Shown: positions 8,901 through 19,946, counted from the first letter of the stretch. The stretch: 64,000 bases of DNA from Flavobacterium cupreum (GCF_003996965.1 NZ_QWDM01000006.1:248001-312000); one strand, 5' to 3'. A program made the numbers and translations. Notes: generated by a model not told the origin, from the sequence alone.

Positions 8901-8908
8901 CAAATATA
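8901..8908 (-). promoter_or_regulatory. -7 promoter element of the arginine deiminase-like gene
   Basis: The minus strand reads TATATTTGC here, matching TAnnTTTGY, about 20 bases before the start codon. No TTG is seen at the usual -33 spacing, because the gltA terminator occupies that stretch. Confidence 0.45.
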
Positions 8909-8910
8909 AA

Positions 8911-8938
8911 AAAAGCTTCACAGTTAAGTGAAGCTTTT
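8911..8938 (-). terminator. Intrinsic terminator of gltA
   Basis: An 11-bp perfect stem (aaaagcttcac, 8911-8921, with 8928-8938) and a 6-base loop directly follow the gltA stop codon. The minus-strand transcript runs into a U tract encoded by the A-rich stretch at 8905-8914. Confidence 0.88.
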
Positions 8939-8947
8939 AAAGTTATT

Positions 8948-10225
8948 TTATCTGTTAGACTTAAAGTCTCTCAAAGGGTGTCCCGTATAAATTTGTCTTG
9001 GTCTTCCGATTGGTTCTTTATTTTCACGCATTTCTTTCCATTGTGCGATCCATCCCGGCAATCTTCCTATAGCAAACATTACTGTAAACATATCGGTTGG
9101 AATACCTAATGCTCTGTAAATAATCCCGGAATAGAAATCTACGTTTGGATATAAATTTCTTGATTTGAAATAATCGTCTTCAAGAGCAGCTGATTCTAAT
9201 TTTTTGGCAATTTCTAAAATAGGATCATCCACACCTAAAGTTTCTAATACTTCTTTAGCTGCTTTTTTGATGATTTTAGCTCTTGGATCAAAGTTTTTAT
9301 AAACTCTGTGACCAAATCCCATTAAACGGAAAGGATCGTTTTTATCTTTTGCTTTCGCTAAAAATTTGTCCGTATCACCACCATCTTTATTAATTTCCTC
9401 AAGCATTTCAAGAACTGCCTGATTTGCACCTCCGTGAAGTGGTCCCCAAAGAGCAGAAACACCTGCAGAGATAGAAGCAAATAAACCGGCATGAGAAGAA
9501 CCAACCATTCTTACTGTTGAAGTAGAACAGTTTTGCTCGTGATCTGCATGAAGGATAAACAATTTATCTAAAGCGTCAACAATAACAGGATTTGCTGAGT
9601 AAGGTCCTGTAGGTAATTTAAACATTAATTGCATAAAATTATCAACGTAACCTGTTGTGTTATCGTAATAATTCAAAGGATACCCCATAGATTTTCTATA
9701 AGTCCAGGTAGCAATTACAAGAAATTTACCCATTGTTTTACAAATGGCTTCGTACATTTCTTTTTCATTCTCCACATTTACCGCTTTTGGATTAAATGCC
9801 GTTAAAGCACTTGTCAAAGCAGACAAAACACCCATTGGATGTGCTGTTTTTGGAAAACCGTCAATGATATTTTTCATTTCTTCGTTTACCAAAGTATGTT
9901 TTTTGATACCATTTTCGAACTGCTCCAATTCTTCTGCAGTTGGCAGTTCTCCAAAAATTAAAAGATATGATACTTCCAGAAAATTAGCCTTTTCAGCTAA
10001 ATCTTCAATTGAGTATCCTCTATAACGCAAAATTCCTAATTCTCCGTCTAAGAAGGTGATTTCACTTTTACAAGAACCAGAATTTTTATATCCCGGATCA
10101 ATTGTAATAATACCAGTTAAATCACGTAATTTGTTAATATCGATAGCTGATTCATTTTCGCTCCCAGTGATTACCGGAAGTTCAATTTTTTGACCATCTA
10201 CTTCTAATGTAGCTATTTTTGACAT
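8948..10225 (-). CDS. gltA: Citrate synthase
   Basis: This 425-residue enzyme is a full-length type II (Gram-negative, hexamer-type) citrate synthase, the first step of the TCA cycle: oxaloacetate plus acetyl-CoA to citrate. The sequence shows LRYRGYSIEDLAE, the histidine region FILHADHEQNCSTSTVR, GPLHGGANQAVLEML and GFGHRVYKNFDPRA, which carry the catalytic histidines and CoA-binding residues. It is followed by its own terminator and lies downstream of eno, which has a separate terminator, so gltA is probably monocistronic. A TAGATTTG element at 10263-10270 is a candidate -7 box. Confidence 0.96.
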   Translation of the reverse strand: MSKIATLEVDGQKIELPVITGSENESAIDINKLRDLTGIITIDPGYKNSGSCKSEITFLDGELGILRYRGYSIEDLAEKANFLEVSYLLIFGELPTAEELEQFENGIKKHTLVNEEMKNIIDGFPKTAHPMGVLSALTSALTAFNPKAVNVENEKEMYEAICKTMGKFLVIATWTYRKSMGYPLNYYDNTTGYVDNFMQLMFKLPTGPYSANPVIVDALDKLFILHADHEQNCSTSTVRMVGSSHAGLFASISAGVSALWGPLHGGANQAVLEMLEEINKDGGDTDKFLAKAKDKNDPFRLMGFGHRVYKNFDPRAKIIKKAAKEVLETLGVDDPILEIAKKLESAALEDDYFKSRNLYPNVDFYSGIIYRALGIPTDMFTVMFAIGRLPGWIAQWKEMRENKEPIGRPRQIYTGHPLRDFKSNR

Positions 10226-10330
10226 AATATATCGGAAATAAATCTTTAAAATAATAATTTATCAAATCTAAGGAATTTAAGACTAATTAAAAAAAGAATC
10301 CTGCTATGAATTTGTTAAAACTCCAAAAAA

Positions 10331-10356
10331 AAACCATCCGAACAAACGAATGGTTT
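10331..10356 (-). terminator. Intrinsic terminator of eno
   Basis: Outer arms aaaccat (10331-10337) and atggttt (10350-10356) pair, with two further inner pairs around a small loop. The minus-strand transcript ends in U's encoded by the A run at 10325-10333, 25 bases after the eno stop codon. Confidence 0.8.
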
Positions 10357-10380
10357 AATTTCAATATATAAGTCTTACGA

Positions 10381-11685
<1,305 letters not shown>

Positions 11686-11773
11686 TTATTAATAAATTAT
11701 ATTTTTTTTCGAAATTATAAAAATATTTAATAGAAAAAATGCATTCTTAATATTAAACGCCTTTACTTATTAA

Positions 11774-12892
11774 CTATATCGTTTTAGCAGCAACCAGTTT
11801 TATATTCTCAACAAACTGATCAAACAAATAAGACGAATCATGTGGTCCGGGACTTGCTTCAGGGTGATATTGTACCGAAAAACAATTCTTATTTTTCATA
11901 CGCATTCCGGCAACAGTATCATCATTTAGATGTACATGCGTAATCTCCAATTCCGGATGACCATCTAAAGCTTCTCTTTTTACAGCAAATCCATGATTTT
12001 GAGAAGTAATTTCCCCTTTACCGGTTAGAAGATTTTTTACAGGATGATTAATTCCACGATGTCCACCGAACATTTTATAAGTTTTAACTCCGTTTGCTAA
12101 GGCAATAATCTGGTGTCCTAAACAAATTCCGAACAATGGATTGTCATTTTTTATAATTTCCTTTGCAACTTCTATAGCTCCGAATAAAGGATCCGGATCC
12201 CCGGGGCCATTTGACAGGAAGTATCCGTCCGGATTAAATTCCGCCAAATCCTTATACGTCGAATTGTATGGGAAAACTTTAATATAACAATCTCTTTTAG
12301 CAAGATTTCTTAATATGTTCTTTTTAATTCCAAGATCTAAAGCTGAAATCTTATAAGTTGCATTCTCATCTCCAAAAAAATAAGGTTCAGTAGTTGAAAC
12401 TTTTGATGCCAACTCTAAACCTTCCATATTTGGCACATTTGCCAACTCTTTTTTCAAATCTTCAACAGAAGTTCCGTCTGTACAAATAACAGCATTCATA
12501 GCGCCATTGTCACGAATGTAACTTACCAGAGCTCTCGTGTCGACATCAGAAATACAGATTAAATTTTCTTTTATAAAGTAATCTTCCAAACTTCCGGAAG
12601 AATCTTCTCTTGAATAATTAAAACTGAAGTTTTTACAAACTAAACCAGCAATTTTGACGCTATCAGATTCAATTTCCAAATCATTAACACCATAGTTTCC
12701 AATATGGGCATTGGTAGCCACCATTATCTGACCAAAATAAGAAGGATCTGTAAAAATCTCCTGATATCCGGTCATTCCAGTATTAAAACAAACCTCTCCA
12801 AAAGTTTTACCACTAATACCAATAGATTTACCGTGAAAAATAGTTCCGTCGCTTAGTAATAGAATGGCGCTTTGTCGTGTAGTGTATTTCAT
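11774..12892 (-). CDS. carA: Carbamoyl-phosphate synthase, small (glutaminase) subunit
   Basis: This 372-residue protein is CarA: an N-terminal CPSase small-chain domain (ILLLSDGTIFHG) followed by a class I glutamine amidotransferase with the nucleophile cysteine in GICLGHQII and the catalytic His/Glu in YHPEASPGPHD. It hydrolyses glutamine and passes ammonia to CarB for pyrimidine and arginine synthesis. carB is not adjacent, so the subunits are encoded apart. A canonical promoter and a leader with an 8-bp hairpin lie upstream. The position directly after the ribosomal superoperon, before eno and gltA, is ordinary for Flavobacteria as far as I recall. Confidence 0.95.
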   Translation of the reverse strand: MKYTTRQSAILLLSDGTIFHGKSIGISGKTFGEVCFNTGMTGYQEIFTDPSYFGQIMVATNAHIGNYGVNDLEIESDSVKIAGLVCKNFSFNYSREDSSGSLEDYFIKENLICISDVDTRALVSYIRDNGAMNAVICTDGTSVEDLKKELANVPNMEGLELASKVSTTEPYFFGDENATYKISALDLGIKKNILRNLAKRDCYIKVFPYNSTYKDLAEFNPDGYFLSNGPGDPDPLFGAIEVAKEIIKNDNPLFGICLGHQIIALANGVKTYKMFGGHRGINHPVKNLLTGKGEITSQNHGFAVKREALDGHPELEITHVHLNDDTVAGMRMKNKNCFSVQYHPEASPGPHDSSYLFDQFVENIKLVAAKTI

Positions 12893-12922
12893 TCTTAGTT
12901 GTATTGTTTTTTATAATTGTTT

Positions 12923-12949
12923 AATGAAATCCGGCAGGCCCATTTCATT
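12923..12949 (-). promoter_or_regulatory. Hairpin in the carA leader
   Basis: Arms aatgaaat (12923-12930) and atttcatt (12942-12949) pair perfectly around an 11-base GC-rich loop. It lies between the predicted carA promoter and start codon. No T tract follows, so it is not an obvious terminator; it may be a binding or translational control site. Confidence 0.45.
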
Positions 12950-12966
12950 TATAATTAGATATTTTG

Positions 12967-12997
12967 CAAATTTACTTCTTTAAAAGAGTGCTTCCAA
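12967..12997 (-). promoter_or_regulatory. carA promoter (Bacteroidota sigma consensus)
   Basis: On the minus strand a TTG (12997-12995) is followed by a 20-base spacer and TAAATTTG (12974-12967) plus C, matching TTG-N19/20-TAnnTTTGY. The predicted leader is about 70 bases and contains the hairpin at 12923-12949. Confidence 0.72.
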
Positions 12998-13079
12998 AAA
13001 AAATTAAAAATTTCATTCATAAAAATAAAACCTAACTATAGAAATAAGTTAAATTTTAATTTAAAAAAAATCAAAAAAA

Positions 13080-13108
13080 AAGGATAAACTAAAAATTAGT
13101 TTATCCTT
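13080..13108 (-). terminator. Terminator of the ribosomal superoperon
   Basis: A perfect 12-bp stem (aaggataaacta, 13080-13091, with 13097-13108) and 5-base loop lie just after rplQ. The A-rich stretch below it encodes a long U tract on the minus-strand RNA. Confidence 0.93.
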
Positions 13109-13136
13109 GATTTCTATAGAATCATTACTTTCATAA

Positions 13137-13625
13137 CTATTCAGAAGCTTCAGTAGTCGATTCTGACTCAGCAGCTGGAGCTTCAGAAGTTTCCTCAGCT
13201 TTTTTTGCTTTACCACCACGACGGCTTTTTGCTTTTTTAACTTCTTTTTTACCTCCATTGTAAAGTTCATTGAAATCTACAAGTTCGATCATTGCCATAT
13301 CAGCATTATCTCCCAAACGATTTCCAACTTTAATGATACGAGTGTATCCACCTGGACGGTCACCAACTTTAGCAGCTACGTCTCTGAACAAGTCAGTTAC
13401 AGCATATTTACTACGTAAGTAAGCAAAAACAATACGACGGTTGTGAGTCGTATCTTCTTTTGATTTTGTAATTAAAGGCTCAACGAATTGTTTAAGCGCT
13501 TTAGCTTTAGCAACAGTAGTGTTAATACGTTTGTGCTCGATAAGAGAACAAGCCATATTAGCCAACATAGCTTTTCTATGTCCAGTCTGTCTGCTTAAGT
13601 GATTGAATTTTTTTCCGTGTCTCAT
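13137..13625 (-). CDS. rplQ: 50S ribosomal protein L17
   Basis: Residues 1-120 are a standard L17 ([20 protein letters not shown] onward), a large-subunit protein near the exit tunnel. Residues 124-162 form an added tail: a lysine/arginine-rich patch ([14 protein letters not shown]) followed by an acidic, Ser/Thr/Glu/Ala-rich end. The tail is low complexity and of unknown role; similar extensions are common in Bacteroidota L17. It is the last gene of the superoperon, 36 bases after rpoA, and is followed by a strong terminator. Confidence 0.95.
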   Translation of the reverse strand: MRHGKKFNHLSRQTGHRKAMLANMACSLIEHKRINTTVAKAKALKQFVEPLITKSKEDTTHNRRIVFAYLRSKYAVTDLFRDVAAKVGDRPGGYTRIIKVGNRLGDNADMAMIELVDFNELYNGGKKEVKKAKSRRGGKAKKAEETSEAPAAESESTTEASE

Positions 13626-13661
13626 TGCTATTTTAAATTTAATCCGCCGTAGCGGATTGAA

Positions 13662-14654
13662 TTATTCTTTATCTAATTTGTATTTAGCTAAATCCATTCC
13701 GAAAGTTAAATTTTTAACTGCAACAAGTTCATCAAGTTCAGTTAAAGATTTTTTACCAAAATTACGGAATTTCATTAGGTCATTTTTATTGAACGATACT
13801 AAATCACCAAGTGTATCAACTTCAGCCGCTTTCAAGCAATTTAATGCTCTCACAGATAAATCCATATCAACAAGCTTAGTTTTAAGCAATTGTCTCATAT
13901 GCAATGACTCTTCATCATACGATTCTGTTTGTGCAATTTCGTCAGCCTCGAGTGTAATTCTTTCGTCAGAAAATAACATGAAGTGGTGAATTAAAACTTT
14001 AGCAGCTTCAGTAAGAGCATCTTTTGGATTAATAGAACCATCAGTTTTAATTTCAAAAACTAATTTTTCGTAATCTGTTTTTTGCTCAACACGGAAGTTT
14101 TCAATTGCATATTTTACATTTTTTACCGGGGTAAAAATAGAATCTGTAAAAATGGTACCAATTGCAGCGTTCTGTTTTTTGTTCTCCTCAGCAGGAACGT
14201 ATCCTCTACCTTTTTCGATTGTTAAATCGAAGTTCAATTTGATTTTAGGATCTAAGTTACAGATAACAAGGTCTGGGTTCAGCACTTGAAAACCTGAAAT
14301 AAATTTTTGAAAATCACCTGCTGTTAATTGATCTTTACCAGAAACAGAAATAGTAACTGCTTCATTATCGATATCTTCAATTTGACGTTTGAAACGTACT
14401 TGTTTTAGATTAAGGATAATTTCGGTAACATCTTCAACAACACCTGAAATAGTAGAAAACTCATGATCTACACCTTCGATACGAACAGATGTAATTGCAT
14501 AACCTTCTAATGCTGAAAGCAAAACTCTTCTAAGTGCATTACCAACAGTCAATCCATAACCAGGTTCTAAAGGTCTAAATTCGAATTTACCTTCAAAATC
14601 GGTTGAATCGATCATGATAACTTTATCGGGCTTTTGAAAATTAAATATTGCCAT
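13662..14654 (-). CDS. rpoA: DNA-directed RNA polymerase subunit alpha
   Basis: At 330 residues this is a normal-length alpha subunit. The N-terminal dimerisation domain (about 1-230) includes [23 protein letters not shown]. The C-terminal domain (about 255-325) carries the helix-hairpin-helix [19 protein letters not shown] that contacts DNA and regulators. It assembles beta and beta' into RNA polymerase. It sits between rpsD and rplQ, the usual position at the end of the alpha operon. Confidence 0.97.
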   Translation of the reverse strand: MAIFNFQKPDKVIMIDSTDFEGKFEFRPLEPGYGLTVGNALRRVLLSALEGYAITSVRIEGVDHEFSTISGVVEDVTEIILNLKQVRFKRQIEDIDNEAVTISVSGKDQLTAGDFQKFISGFQVLNPDLVICNLDPKIKLNFDLTIEKGRGYVPAEENKKQNAAIGTIFTDSIFTPVKNVKYAIENFRVEQKTDYEKLVFEIKTDGSINPKDALTEAAKVLIHHFMLFSDERITLEADEIAQTESYDEESLHMRQLLKTKLVDMDLSVRALNCLKAAEVDTLGDLVSFNKNDLMKFRNFGKKSLTELDELVAVKNLTFGMDLAKYKLDKE

Positions 14655-14675
14655 AAATTTCGACTAAGTCAATTA

Positions 14676-15281
14676 TTATTTGTTGTACAACTCTACGATT
14701 AATTGTTCTTTAATGTTTTCTGGAATTTGAAGTCTTGCAGGTACAGAAACAAAAGTTCCTTCTTTAAGATCATTGTTCCAGGTAATCCATTCATAAACAT
14801 GACTTGAATTTGATAAAGAACGTTCGATAGCTTCTAGAGATTTAGATTTTTCACGAACTGCAACTTTATCACCAGGCTTAAGGTGGTAAGAAGGAATATT
14901 AACAACTTCACCATTTACAGTAACGTGTCTGTGAGATACGATTTGACGTGCACCTCTTCTAGAAGGAGCGATACCCATTCTGAAAACTACGTTATCCAAT
15001 CTTGCTTCGCATAATTGTAATAAAACTTCACCAGTAACTCCTTTAGTCGCTGATGCTTTTTCGAATAAATTTCTGAATTGTTTTTCTAAAATTCCGTAAG
15101 AATATTTAGCTTTTTGCTTTTCCATTAACTGAACAGCATACTCAGATTTTTTTCCTCTTTTTTTAGCCATCCCGTGTTGTCCGGGTGGGTAATTTCTTTT
15201 TTCGAAAGATTTATCATCTCCGAAGATTGCTTCGCCAAATTTACGAGCGATTCTTGTACTAGGACCAGTATATCTTGCCAT
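14676..15281 (-). CDS. rpsD: 30S ribosomal protein S4
   Basis: This 201-residue protein has the S4 N-terminal region ([20 protein letters not shown]) and the S4 RNA-binding domain ([40 protein letters not shown]). No cysteines occur in the N-terminal forty residues, so it is the zinc-free form. S4 nucleates 16S rRNA folding and represses its own operon in other bacteria. A 92-base spacer containing a potential hairpin separates it from rpsK, the longest gap inside this part of the operon. Confidence 0.97.
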   Translation of the reverse strand: MARYTGPSTRIARKFGEAIFGDDKSFEKRNYPPGQHGMAKKRGKKSEYAVQLMEKQKAKYSYGILEKQFRNLFEKASATKGVTGEVLLQLCEARLDNVVFRMGIAPSRRGARQIVSHRHVTVNGEVVNIPSYHLKPGDKVAVREKSKSLEAIERSLSNSSHVYEWITWNNDLKEGTFVSVPARLQIPENIKEQLIVELYNK

Positions 15282-15295
15282 TTTAAATTGTTTAA

Positions 15296-15345
15296 GATAG
15301 AGATTATGAATTCAGGTCTTATCCTTCGATAATCTATGTTCTATC
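15296..15345 (-). promoter_or_regulatory. Potential hairpin in the rpsK-rpsD spacer
   Basis: Segments gatag+agattat (15296-15307) and ataatct...ctatc (15329-15335 and 15341-15345) can pair in a bulged 12-bp stem with a 21-base loop. It precedes the rpsD start codon, where an S4 feedback site would be plausible. The prediction is by eye only. Confidence 0.3.
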
Positions 15346-15373
15346 TAGGTTATACTATATTAAATTTTGAGTA

Positions 15374-15757
15374 TTAAACTCTACGTCTTTTTGGAGGACG
15401 ACATCCGTTGTGAGGCATTGGAGTAACATCGATAATCTCAGTCACTTCAATTCCACCGTTATGAATAGAACGGATAGCAGACTCACGTCCGTTTCCTGGT
15501 CCTTTTACATAAACTTTTACTTTTTTAAGTCCTGCCTCAAGAGCTACTTTACTACAATCTTCTGCTGCCATCTGAGCCGCGTACGGAGTGTTCTTTTTAG
15601 AACCTCTGAAACCCATTTTACCAGCTGAAGACCAAGAAATAACTTCACCTTTCTTATTAGTCAAAGAAATGATAATGTTGTTGAAAGTGGCAGAAATATG
15701 AGCTTCACCCGTTGATTCAACGATAACTTTACGTTTTTTTGCAGTTGCTTTAGCCAT
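15374..15757 (-). CDS. rpsK: 30S ribosomal protein S11
   Basis: The 127-residue sequence is a complete S11, with [21 protein letters not shown] and the signature end [20 protein letters not shown] before KRRRV. S11 lies in the platform of the small subunit and contributes to the mRNA exit region. It begins 8 bases after rpsM and is likely translationally coupled to it. No odd features. Confidence 0.97.
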   Translation of the reverse strand: MAKATAKKRKVIVESTGEAHISATFNNIIISLTNKKGEVISWSSAGKMGFRGSKKNTPYAAQMAAEDCSKVALEAGLKKVKVYVKGPGNGRESAIRSIHNGGIEVTEIIDVTPMPHNGCRPPKRRRV

Positions 15758-15765
15758 ATTACTTA

Positions 15766-16140
15766 TTATTTAGTTGCTTTTTTCTTGTTCGCAACAGTTT
15801 TTCTTTTACCTTTTCTTGTTCTAGAGTTGTTTTTAGTTCTTTGTCCTCTTAACGGAAGACCAGATCTATGACGGATACCTCTGTAACAACCAATATCCAT
15901 TAAACGTTTGATGTTTAAAGAAACCTCTGAACGTAATTCTCCTTCAATTTTGTAAAATGAAACTGCATCACGAATCGCTCCGATCTCGTCATCATTCCAA
16001 TCTTGAACTTTTTTGTCTTGGCTAACTTGAGCTTTTTCTAAAATCTCAATTGCTCTACTTCTTCCTAATCCAAAGATATAGGTAAGTGCTATAACACCTC
16101 TTTTATTTTTCGGGATATCTACCCCTGCTATTCTTGCCAT
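15766..16140 (-). CDS. rpsM: 30S ribosomal protein S13
   Basis: This 124-residue S13 has the start [26 protein letters not shown] and the RNA-binding [19 protein letters not shown], ending in a lysine-rich tail that reaches the P-site tRNAs. It is in the head of the 30S subunit. It follows the small rpmJ gene directly, the standard infA-rpmJ-rpsM-rpsK order. Confidence 0.97.
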   Translation of the reverse strand: MARIAGVDIPKNKRGVIALTYIFGLGRSRAIEILEKAQVSQDKKVQDWNDDEIGAIRDAVSFYKIEGELRSEVSLNIKRLMDIGCYRGIRHRSGLPLRGQRTKNNSRTRKGKRKTVANKKKATK

Positions 16141-16142
16141 AA

Positions 16143-16259
16143 TTATCCTTGTCTTTGTTTAAATCTAGGATTCTTTTTGTTTATTACGTACAATCTCCCT
16201 TTTCTACGCACAATAATGCACTCGGGACTTCTCTTTTTTACTGATGCTCTAACTTTCAT
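16143..16259 (-). CDS. rpmJ: 50S ribosomal protein L36 (zinc-free form)
   Basis: This 38-codon gene reads [20 protein letters not shown] and ends NPRFKQRQG, a complete L36. Of the four zinc ligands in the classical form (Cys11, Cys14, Cys27, His at about 32-33) only Cys14 remains, so it should not bind zinc. It occupies the normal place between infA and rpsM, 12 bases after infA and 2 bases before rpsM. L36 binds 23S rRNA near the L7/L12 stalk base. Confidence 0.95.
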   Translation of the reverse strand: MKVRASVKKRSPECIIVRRKGRLYVINKKNPRFKQRQG

Positions 16260-16271
16260 AGTGAATATCCT

Positions 16272-16487
16272 TTAATATCGATAAGTAATTCTTGCTTTTG
16301 ACAAATCATAAGGACTCATTTCCAGTTTCACTTTATCACCAGGTAATAACTTGATGTAATGCATACGCATTTTACCAGAAATATGAGCAATTACGATATG
16401 TCCATTTTCTAACTCTACACGGAACATCGCATTTGATAATGCTTCGATGATTGATCCGTCTTGTTCTATTGCTGATTGTTTTGCCAT
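16272..16487 (-). CDS. infA: Translation initiation factor IF-1
   Basis: The 71-residue protein is a single S1-like OB fold ([20 protein letters not shown], then [20 protein letters not shown]), the length and motifs of IF-1. It binds the 30S A-site and helps IF-2 and IF-3 during start selection. It follows secY by 7 bases; no map gene lies between them, unlike in many Firmicutes. Confidence 0.97.
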   Translation of the reverse strand: MAKQSAIEQDGSIIEALSNAMFRVELENGHIVIAHISGKMRMHYIKLLPGDKVKLEMSPYDLSKARITYRY

Positions 16488-16494
16488 AAATATA

Positions 16495-17841
16495 TTAAGC
16501 TACCGCTTTTCTATTTTTACCAGTCTTCATTAAACCATCATAATGTTTGTTTAACAAGTATGAATTGATTTGTTGAATAGTATCTATCGCAACACCAACC
16601 ATAATTATTAATGAGGTACCTCCAAAAAACATTGCCCAAGATTGTTGTACATCCATAATACTTACAACAATAGCTGGGAACACAGCAATCAAAGCAAGGA
16701 ATAAAGATCCTGGGAAAGTTATTAAAGACATCACTTTATCAAGAAAATCTGAAGTCTCAGCTCCCGGACGAACTCCCGGAATGAAACCACCGCTTCTCTT
16801 TAAATCATCAGCCATTTTGTTAGTAGGTACCGTGATAGCAGTATAGAAAAATGTAAATACAATAATTAAAGTTGCAAAAACAAAATTATACCAAAATCCA
16901 AATATATTACTAAATGCTCCAACGATAGATTGTGATGTGTCTGATTTAGACAATCCAGCTACAGCTGCAGGAATAAACATAATTGCCTGCGCAAAAATAA
17001 TTGGCATAACTCCTGAAGCATTAAGCTTAAGAGGAATCCATTGTCTATTACCACCTGCTAAATCTTGCTCGTAATCTCCAGTTGTAGTACGACGAGCGTA
17101 TTGAACAGGGATTCTACGTACTGCCATTGTAAGCAATACACAAGATATAATTACTAATAACCACACAATAATTTCAATAACTAATAACATTGGACCTCCA
17201 TTGTTATTGGTAACTCTGGTTGTAAATTCTTGTATAAAAGCTTGCGGTAAACGCGCTAAGATACCAACCATAATCAACAATGAAATTCCATTTCCAATAC
17301 CTTTATCCGTAATTTTTTCTCCAAGCCACATAGCGAAAATTGTACCAGTAACTAAGATAATAACAGAAGAGAACAAAAATTCAGGTGAATTAAAGCCTAG
17401 TAAGAATGCACTTCCAGGTAACGTTCTGTATAAATTGTAGATATAAGTTGGACCTTGAACCAGTGTAATAGCTATAGTCAACCAACGAGTGATTTGATTA
17501 ATCTTTTTTCTGCCACTCTCTCCATCGTTTTGAAGTTTTTGTAAATAAGGAATCGCAATTCCCATCAACTGAACAACAATAGATGCAGAAATATAAGGCA
17601 TAATACCTAAAGCAAAAACTGAAGCTTTAGAGAAAGCACCTCCTGTAAACATGTCCAGGATAGATCCTAAACCATTTTTAGTTTGTCCCGCTAAACCTGT
17701 TAATTGAGTTGCGTCAATACCAGGCAGCGTTACATGTGCACCAAAACGATAAACCAAAAGCAACCCTAATGTAATTAAGATTCTATTTTTCAGTTCTTCG
17801 ATTTTCCAAACATTACTTATTGATTCAATAAATTTCTTCAT
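16495..17841 (-). CDS. secY: Preprotein translocase subunit SecY
   Basis: This 448-residue polytopic inner-membrane protein has about ten membrane segments. Hallmarks are [12 protein letters not shown] near the N-terminus, the plug/TM2 region [15 protein letters not shown], and [16 protein letters not shown] in the cytoplasmic loop before the last segments. It forms the protein-conducting channel of SecYEG. It lies between rplO and infA in the spc part of the superoperon. Confidence 0.97.
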   Translation of the reverse strand: MKKFIESISNVWKIEELKNRILITLGLLLVYRFGAHVTLPGIDATQLTGLAGQTKNGLGSILDMFTGGAFSKASVFALGIMPYISASIVVQLMGIAIPYLQKLQNDGESGRKKINQITRWLTIAITLVQGPTYIYNLYRTLPGSAFLLGFNSPEFLFSSVIILVTGTIFAMWLGEKITDKGIGNGISLLIMVGILARLPQAFIQEFTTRVTNNNGGPMLLVIEIIVWLLVIISCVLLTMAVRRIPVQYARRTTTGDYEQDLAGGNRQWIPLKLNASGVMPIIFAQAIMFIPAAVAGLSKSDTSQSIVGAFSNIFGFWYNFVFATLIIVFTFFYTAITVPTNKMADDLKRSGGFIPGVRPGAETSDFLDKVMSLITFPGSLFLALIAVFPAIVVSIMDVQQSWAMFFGGTSLIIMVGVAIDTIQQINSYLLNKHYDGLMKTGKNRKAVA

Positions 17842-17854
17842 CTTAATAGATAAG

Positions 17855-18307
17855 TTATATAGTTACAGCTTCTCCACCAGCAGCTTCAATAGCAGCTTTT
17901 GCAGTAGCAGTAAATTTGTGGGCAGTTACTTTTAATTTTGCTTTCAATTCTCCTCTACCTAAAATCTTAACGATCTCATTTTTGGTAGCCAGACGATTTG
18001 CTACGTAATCTGTCATAGAAACAGAATCAGTAATCACACCATTGTCTACTAATAATTGAAGCGTATCTAAATTAACACCTTCGTATTCTTTACGATTGAT
18101 GTTTGTGAAACCAAACTTAGGCACACGTCTTTGAAGTGGCATTTGCCCTCCCTCAAAACCAATCTTTTTAGAATAACCAGAACGAGATTTTGCTCCTTTG
18201 TGACCTCTTGCAGAAGTACCACCTTTTCCTGAACCTTCTCCTCTACCTAATCTTTTATTTTGATTGTGTGTTGACCCTTCAGCTGGTTGTAAGTTACTTA
18301 AATTCAT
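17855..18307 (-). CDS. rplO: 50S ribosomal protein L15
   Basis: This 150-residue L15 has the glycine-rich, extended N-terminal region RLGRGEGSGKGGTSARGHKG that threads into 23S rRNA, then FEGGQMPLQRRVPKFGF. It is a late assembly protein of the large subunit. It lies 13 bases upstream of secY, as in most bacteria. Confidence 0.97.
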   Translation of the reverse strand: MNLSNLQPAEGSTHNQNKRLGRGEGSGKGGTSARGHKGAKSRSGYSKKIGFEGGQMPLQRRVPKFGFTNINRKEYEGVNLDTLQLLVDNGVITDSVSMTDYVANRLATKNEIVKILGRGELKAKLKVTAHKFTATAKAAIEAAGGEAVTI

Positions 18308-18318
18308 AACAGTATTTG

Positions 18319-18501
18319 TTATTTAGCTTCTTCGACAGAAACTAAGTGTTTAACTTTGTTTATCATACCAAGGATAGCAGGGTTTGAATCATGCTCTACA
18401 ACTTGTCCCATTTTACGTAGACCTAAAGCTTCCAAACCTCTCTTTTGAGAAAGAGGACAGTTGATTTTGCTTCTTACTTGTTTTACTAATAATTTAGCCA
18501 T
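18319..18501 (-). CDS. rpmD: 50S ribosomal protein L30
   Basis: The 60-residue protein begins [20 protein letters not shown] and continues [17 protein letters not shown], the complete single-domain bacterial L30. It binds 5S and 23S rRNA. It sits between rpsE and rplO with short spacers on both sides. Confidence 0.96.
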   Translation of the reverse strand: MAKLLVKQVRSKINCPLSQKRGLEALGLRKMGQVVEHDSNPAILGMINKVKHLVSVEEAK

Positions 18502-18513
18502 AATTTCCTTGAA

Positions 18514-19035
18514 TTAACCTTTAAAAACTTTTTCTAAAGAAACACCTCTTTGTTTTGCAACAGTGTGAGCGCTTCTCATTTGTAATAAAGCATCAAAAGT
18601 TGCTTTTACCACGTTATGAGGATTTGATGATCCTTGAGATTTAGATAATACATCGTGAATACCTACTGACTCAAGAACTGAACGAACAGCTCCACCAGCA
18701 ATAACTCCTGTACCATGGGAAGCAGGAATTAAGAATACACGTGCACCACCAAATTTACCTTTTTGTTCGTGAGGAACAGATTGTCCGTTCAAAGGAATTT
18801 TTACTAAATTTTTCTTAGCATCTTCTACTGCTTTCGCAATTGCTTCAGAAACGTCTTTAGATTTTCCTAATCCGTGACCAACTACTCCGTTTTCATCACC
18901 TACAACTACAATAGCAGAAAAACCGAAAGCTCTACCACCTTTTGTAACTTTAGTAACACGATTAACACTTACCAGACGATCTTTAAGTTCAAGACCACTT
19001 GGTTTTACCAATTCTACATTTTTGTATTTAGACAT
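18514..19035 (-). CDS. rpsE: 30S ribosomal protein S5
   Basis: This 173-residue S5 carries the double-stranded RNA-binding region [20 protein letters not shown] and the C-terminal domain with [21 protein letters not shown]5 takes part in decoding fidelity and mRNA unwinding at the entry channel. Its start codon lies 6 bases after the rplR stop. Confidence 0.97.
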   Translation of the reverse strand: MSKYKNVELVKPSGLELKDRLVSVNRVTKVTKGGRAFGFSAIVVVGDENGVVGHGLGKSKDVSEAIAKAVEDAKKNLVKIPLNGQSVPHEQKGKFGGARVFLIPASHGTGVIAGGAVRSVLESVGIHDVLSKSQGSSNPHNVVKATFDALLQMRSAHTVAKQRGVSLEKVFKG

Positions 19036-19041
19036 AATATA

Positions 19042-19392
19042 TTAGAATTTAAGTCCAGCCGCTCTTGCGCCTTCTGCTAATGATTTAATACGACCGTGAT
19101 ACAAATATCCACCTCTGTCAAAAGTGATGGTATCAATCCCGGCTTTTAACGCTTTTTCAGCAACTAGTTTTCCAACTGCAGCAGCTACTTCAACGTTAGT
19201 ACCTTTTCCTATTTCTTTTTCTCTTGAAGATGCAGCTAATATAGTAACTCCGTTTACGTCATCAATAAGTTGAGCATAAATTTCTTTGTTACTTCTAAAT
19301 ACAGATAGTCTTGGGTTAGTAGCAGTACCACTAATCGTTTTTCTAATTCTGAATCTAATTCTCTGTCTTCTATCAGATTTTGTTAATGACAT
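19042..19392 (-). CDS. rplR: 50S ribosomal protein L18
   Basis: This 116-residue L18 binds 5S rRNA. The sequence shows [20 protein letters not shown], then [20 protein letters not shown] and the ending RAAGLKF typical of the family. It is located between rplF and rpsE in the usual spc order. Confidence 0.97.
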   Translation of the reverse strand: MSLTKSDRRQRIRFRIRKTISGTATNPRLSVFRSNKEIYAQLIDDVNGVTILAASSREKEIGKGTNVEVAAAVGKLVAEKALKAGIDTITFDRGGYLYHGRIKSLAEGARAAGLKF

Positions 19393-19403
19393 AATCTTAT
19401 TTT

Positions 19404-19946
19404 TTAAGCTGATTTACCTGCTTTTCTTCTTAATACTTCACCCACAAATTTAACACCTTTTCCTTTATATGGCTCTGGCTTACGGAAACCTCTGATTTTC
19501 GCAGCAACCTGACCTAAAAGTTGTTTATCAAATGATGTTAATTTTACGATAGGGTTTTTACCTTTTTCAGATATTGTTTCTAGAGCTACTTCTGGAGCAA
19601 TTTCTAAAACAATATTGTGAGAATATCCAAGAGCTAAATCTAACTTTTGACCTTGGTTTGAAGCTCTGTAACCAACTCCAACTAATTCAAGTTCCTTTGT
19701 AAAACCTTCAGACACACCAATAATCATGTTATTGATCAATGATCTGTATAATCCGTGTTTTGCTCTTTGGTCTTTATGATCAGACGATCTTTCTAACAGA
19801 ACCTGATCGCCTTCAACTTTTACAGTAATGTCCGAAAACTCCTGAGTTAGTTGACCTTTTTTTCCTTTTACCGTAACGATACCGTCCTTAACTTCTACAG
19901 TTACTCCAGCAGCGATTACAATTGGGCTTTTACCTATTCTTGACAT
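19404..19946 (-). CDS. rplF: 50S ribosomal protein L6
   Basis: This 180-residue L6 consists of two similar domains and contains [20 protein letters not shown] at the start and [19 protein letters not shown] near the end, the conserved rRNA-contacting signature. It lies near the sarcin-ricin loop and stalk base. It follows rpsH by 18 bases. Confidence 0.97.
   Translation of the reverse strand: MSRIGKSPIVIAAGVTVEVKDGIVTVKGKKGQLTQEFSDITVKVEGDQVLLERSSDHKDQRAKHGLYRSLINNMIIGVSEGFTKELELVGVGYRASNQGQKLDLALGYSHNIVLEIAPEVALETISEKGKNPIVKLTSFDKQLLGQVAAKIRGFRKPEPYKGKGVKFVGEVLRRKAGKSA

Noticed and set aside
13061..13270. Lysine-rich minus-strand frame overlapping the rplQ end and terminator
   Set aside because: It is an out-of-frame reading of the L17 tail and the terminator hairpin.
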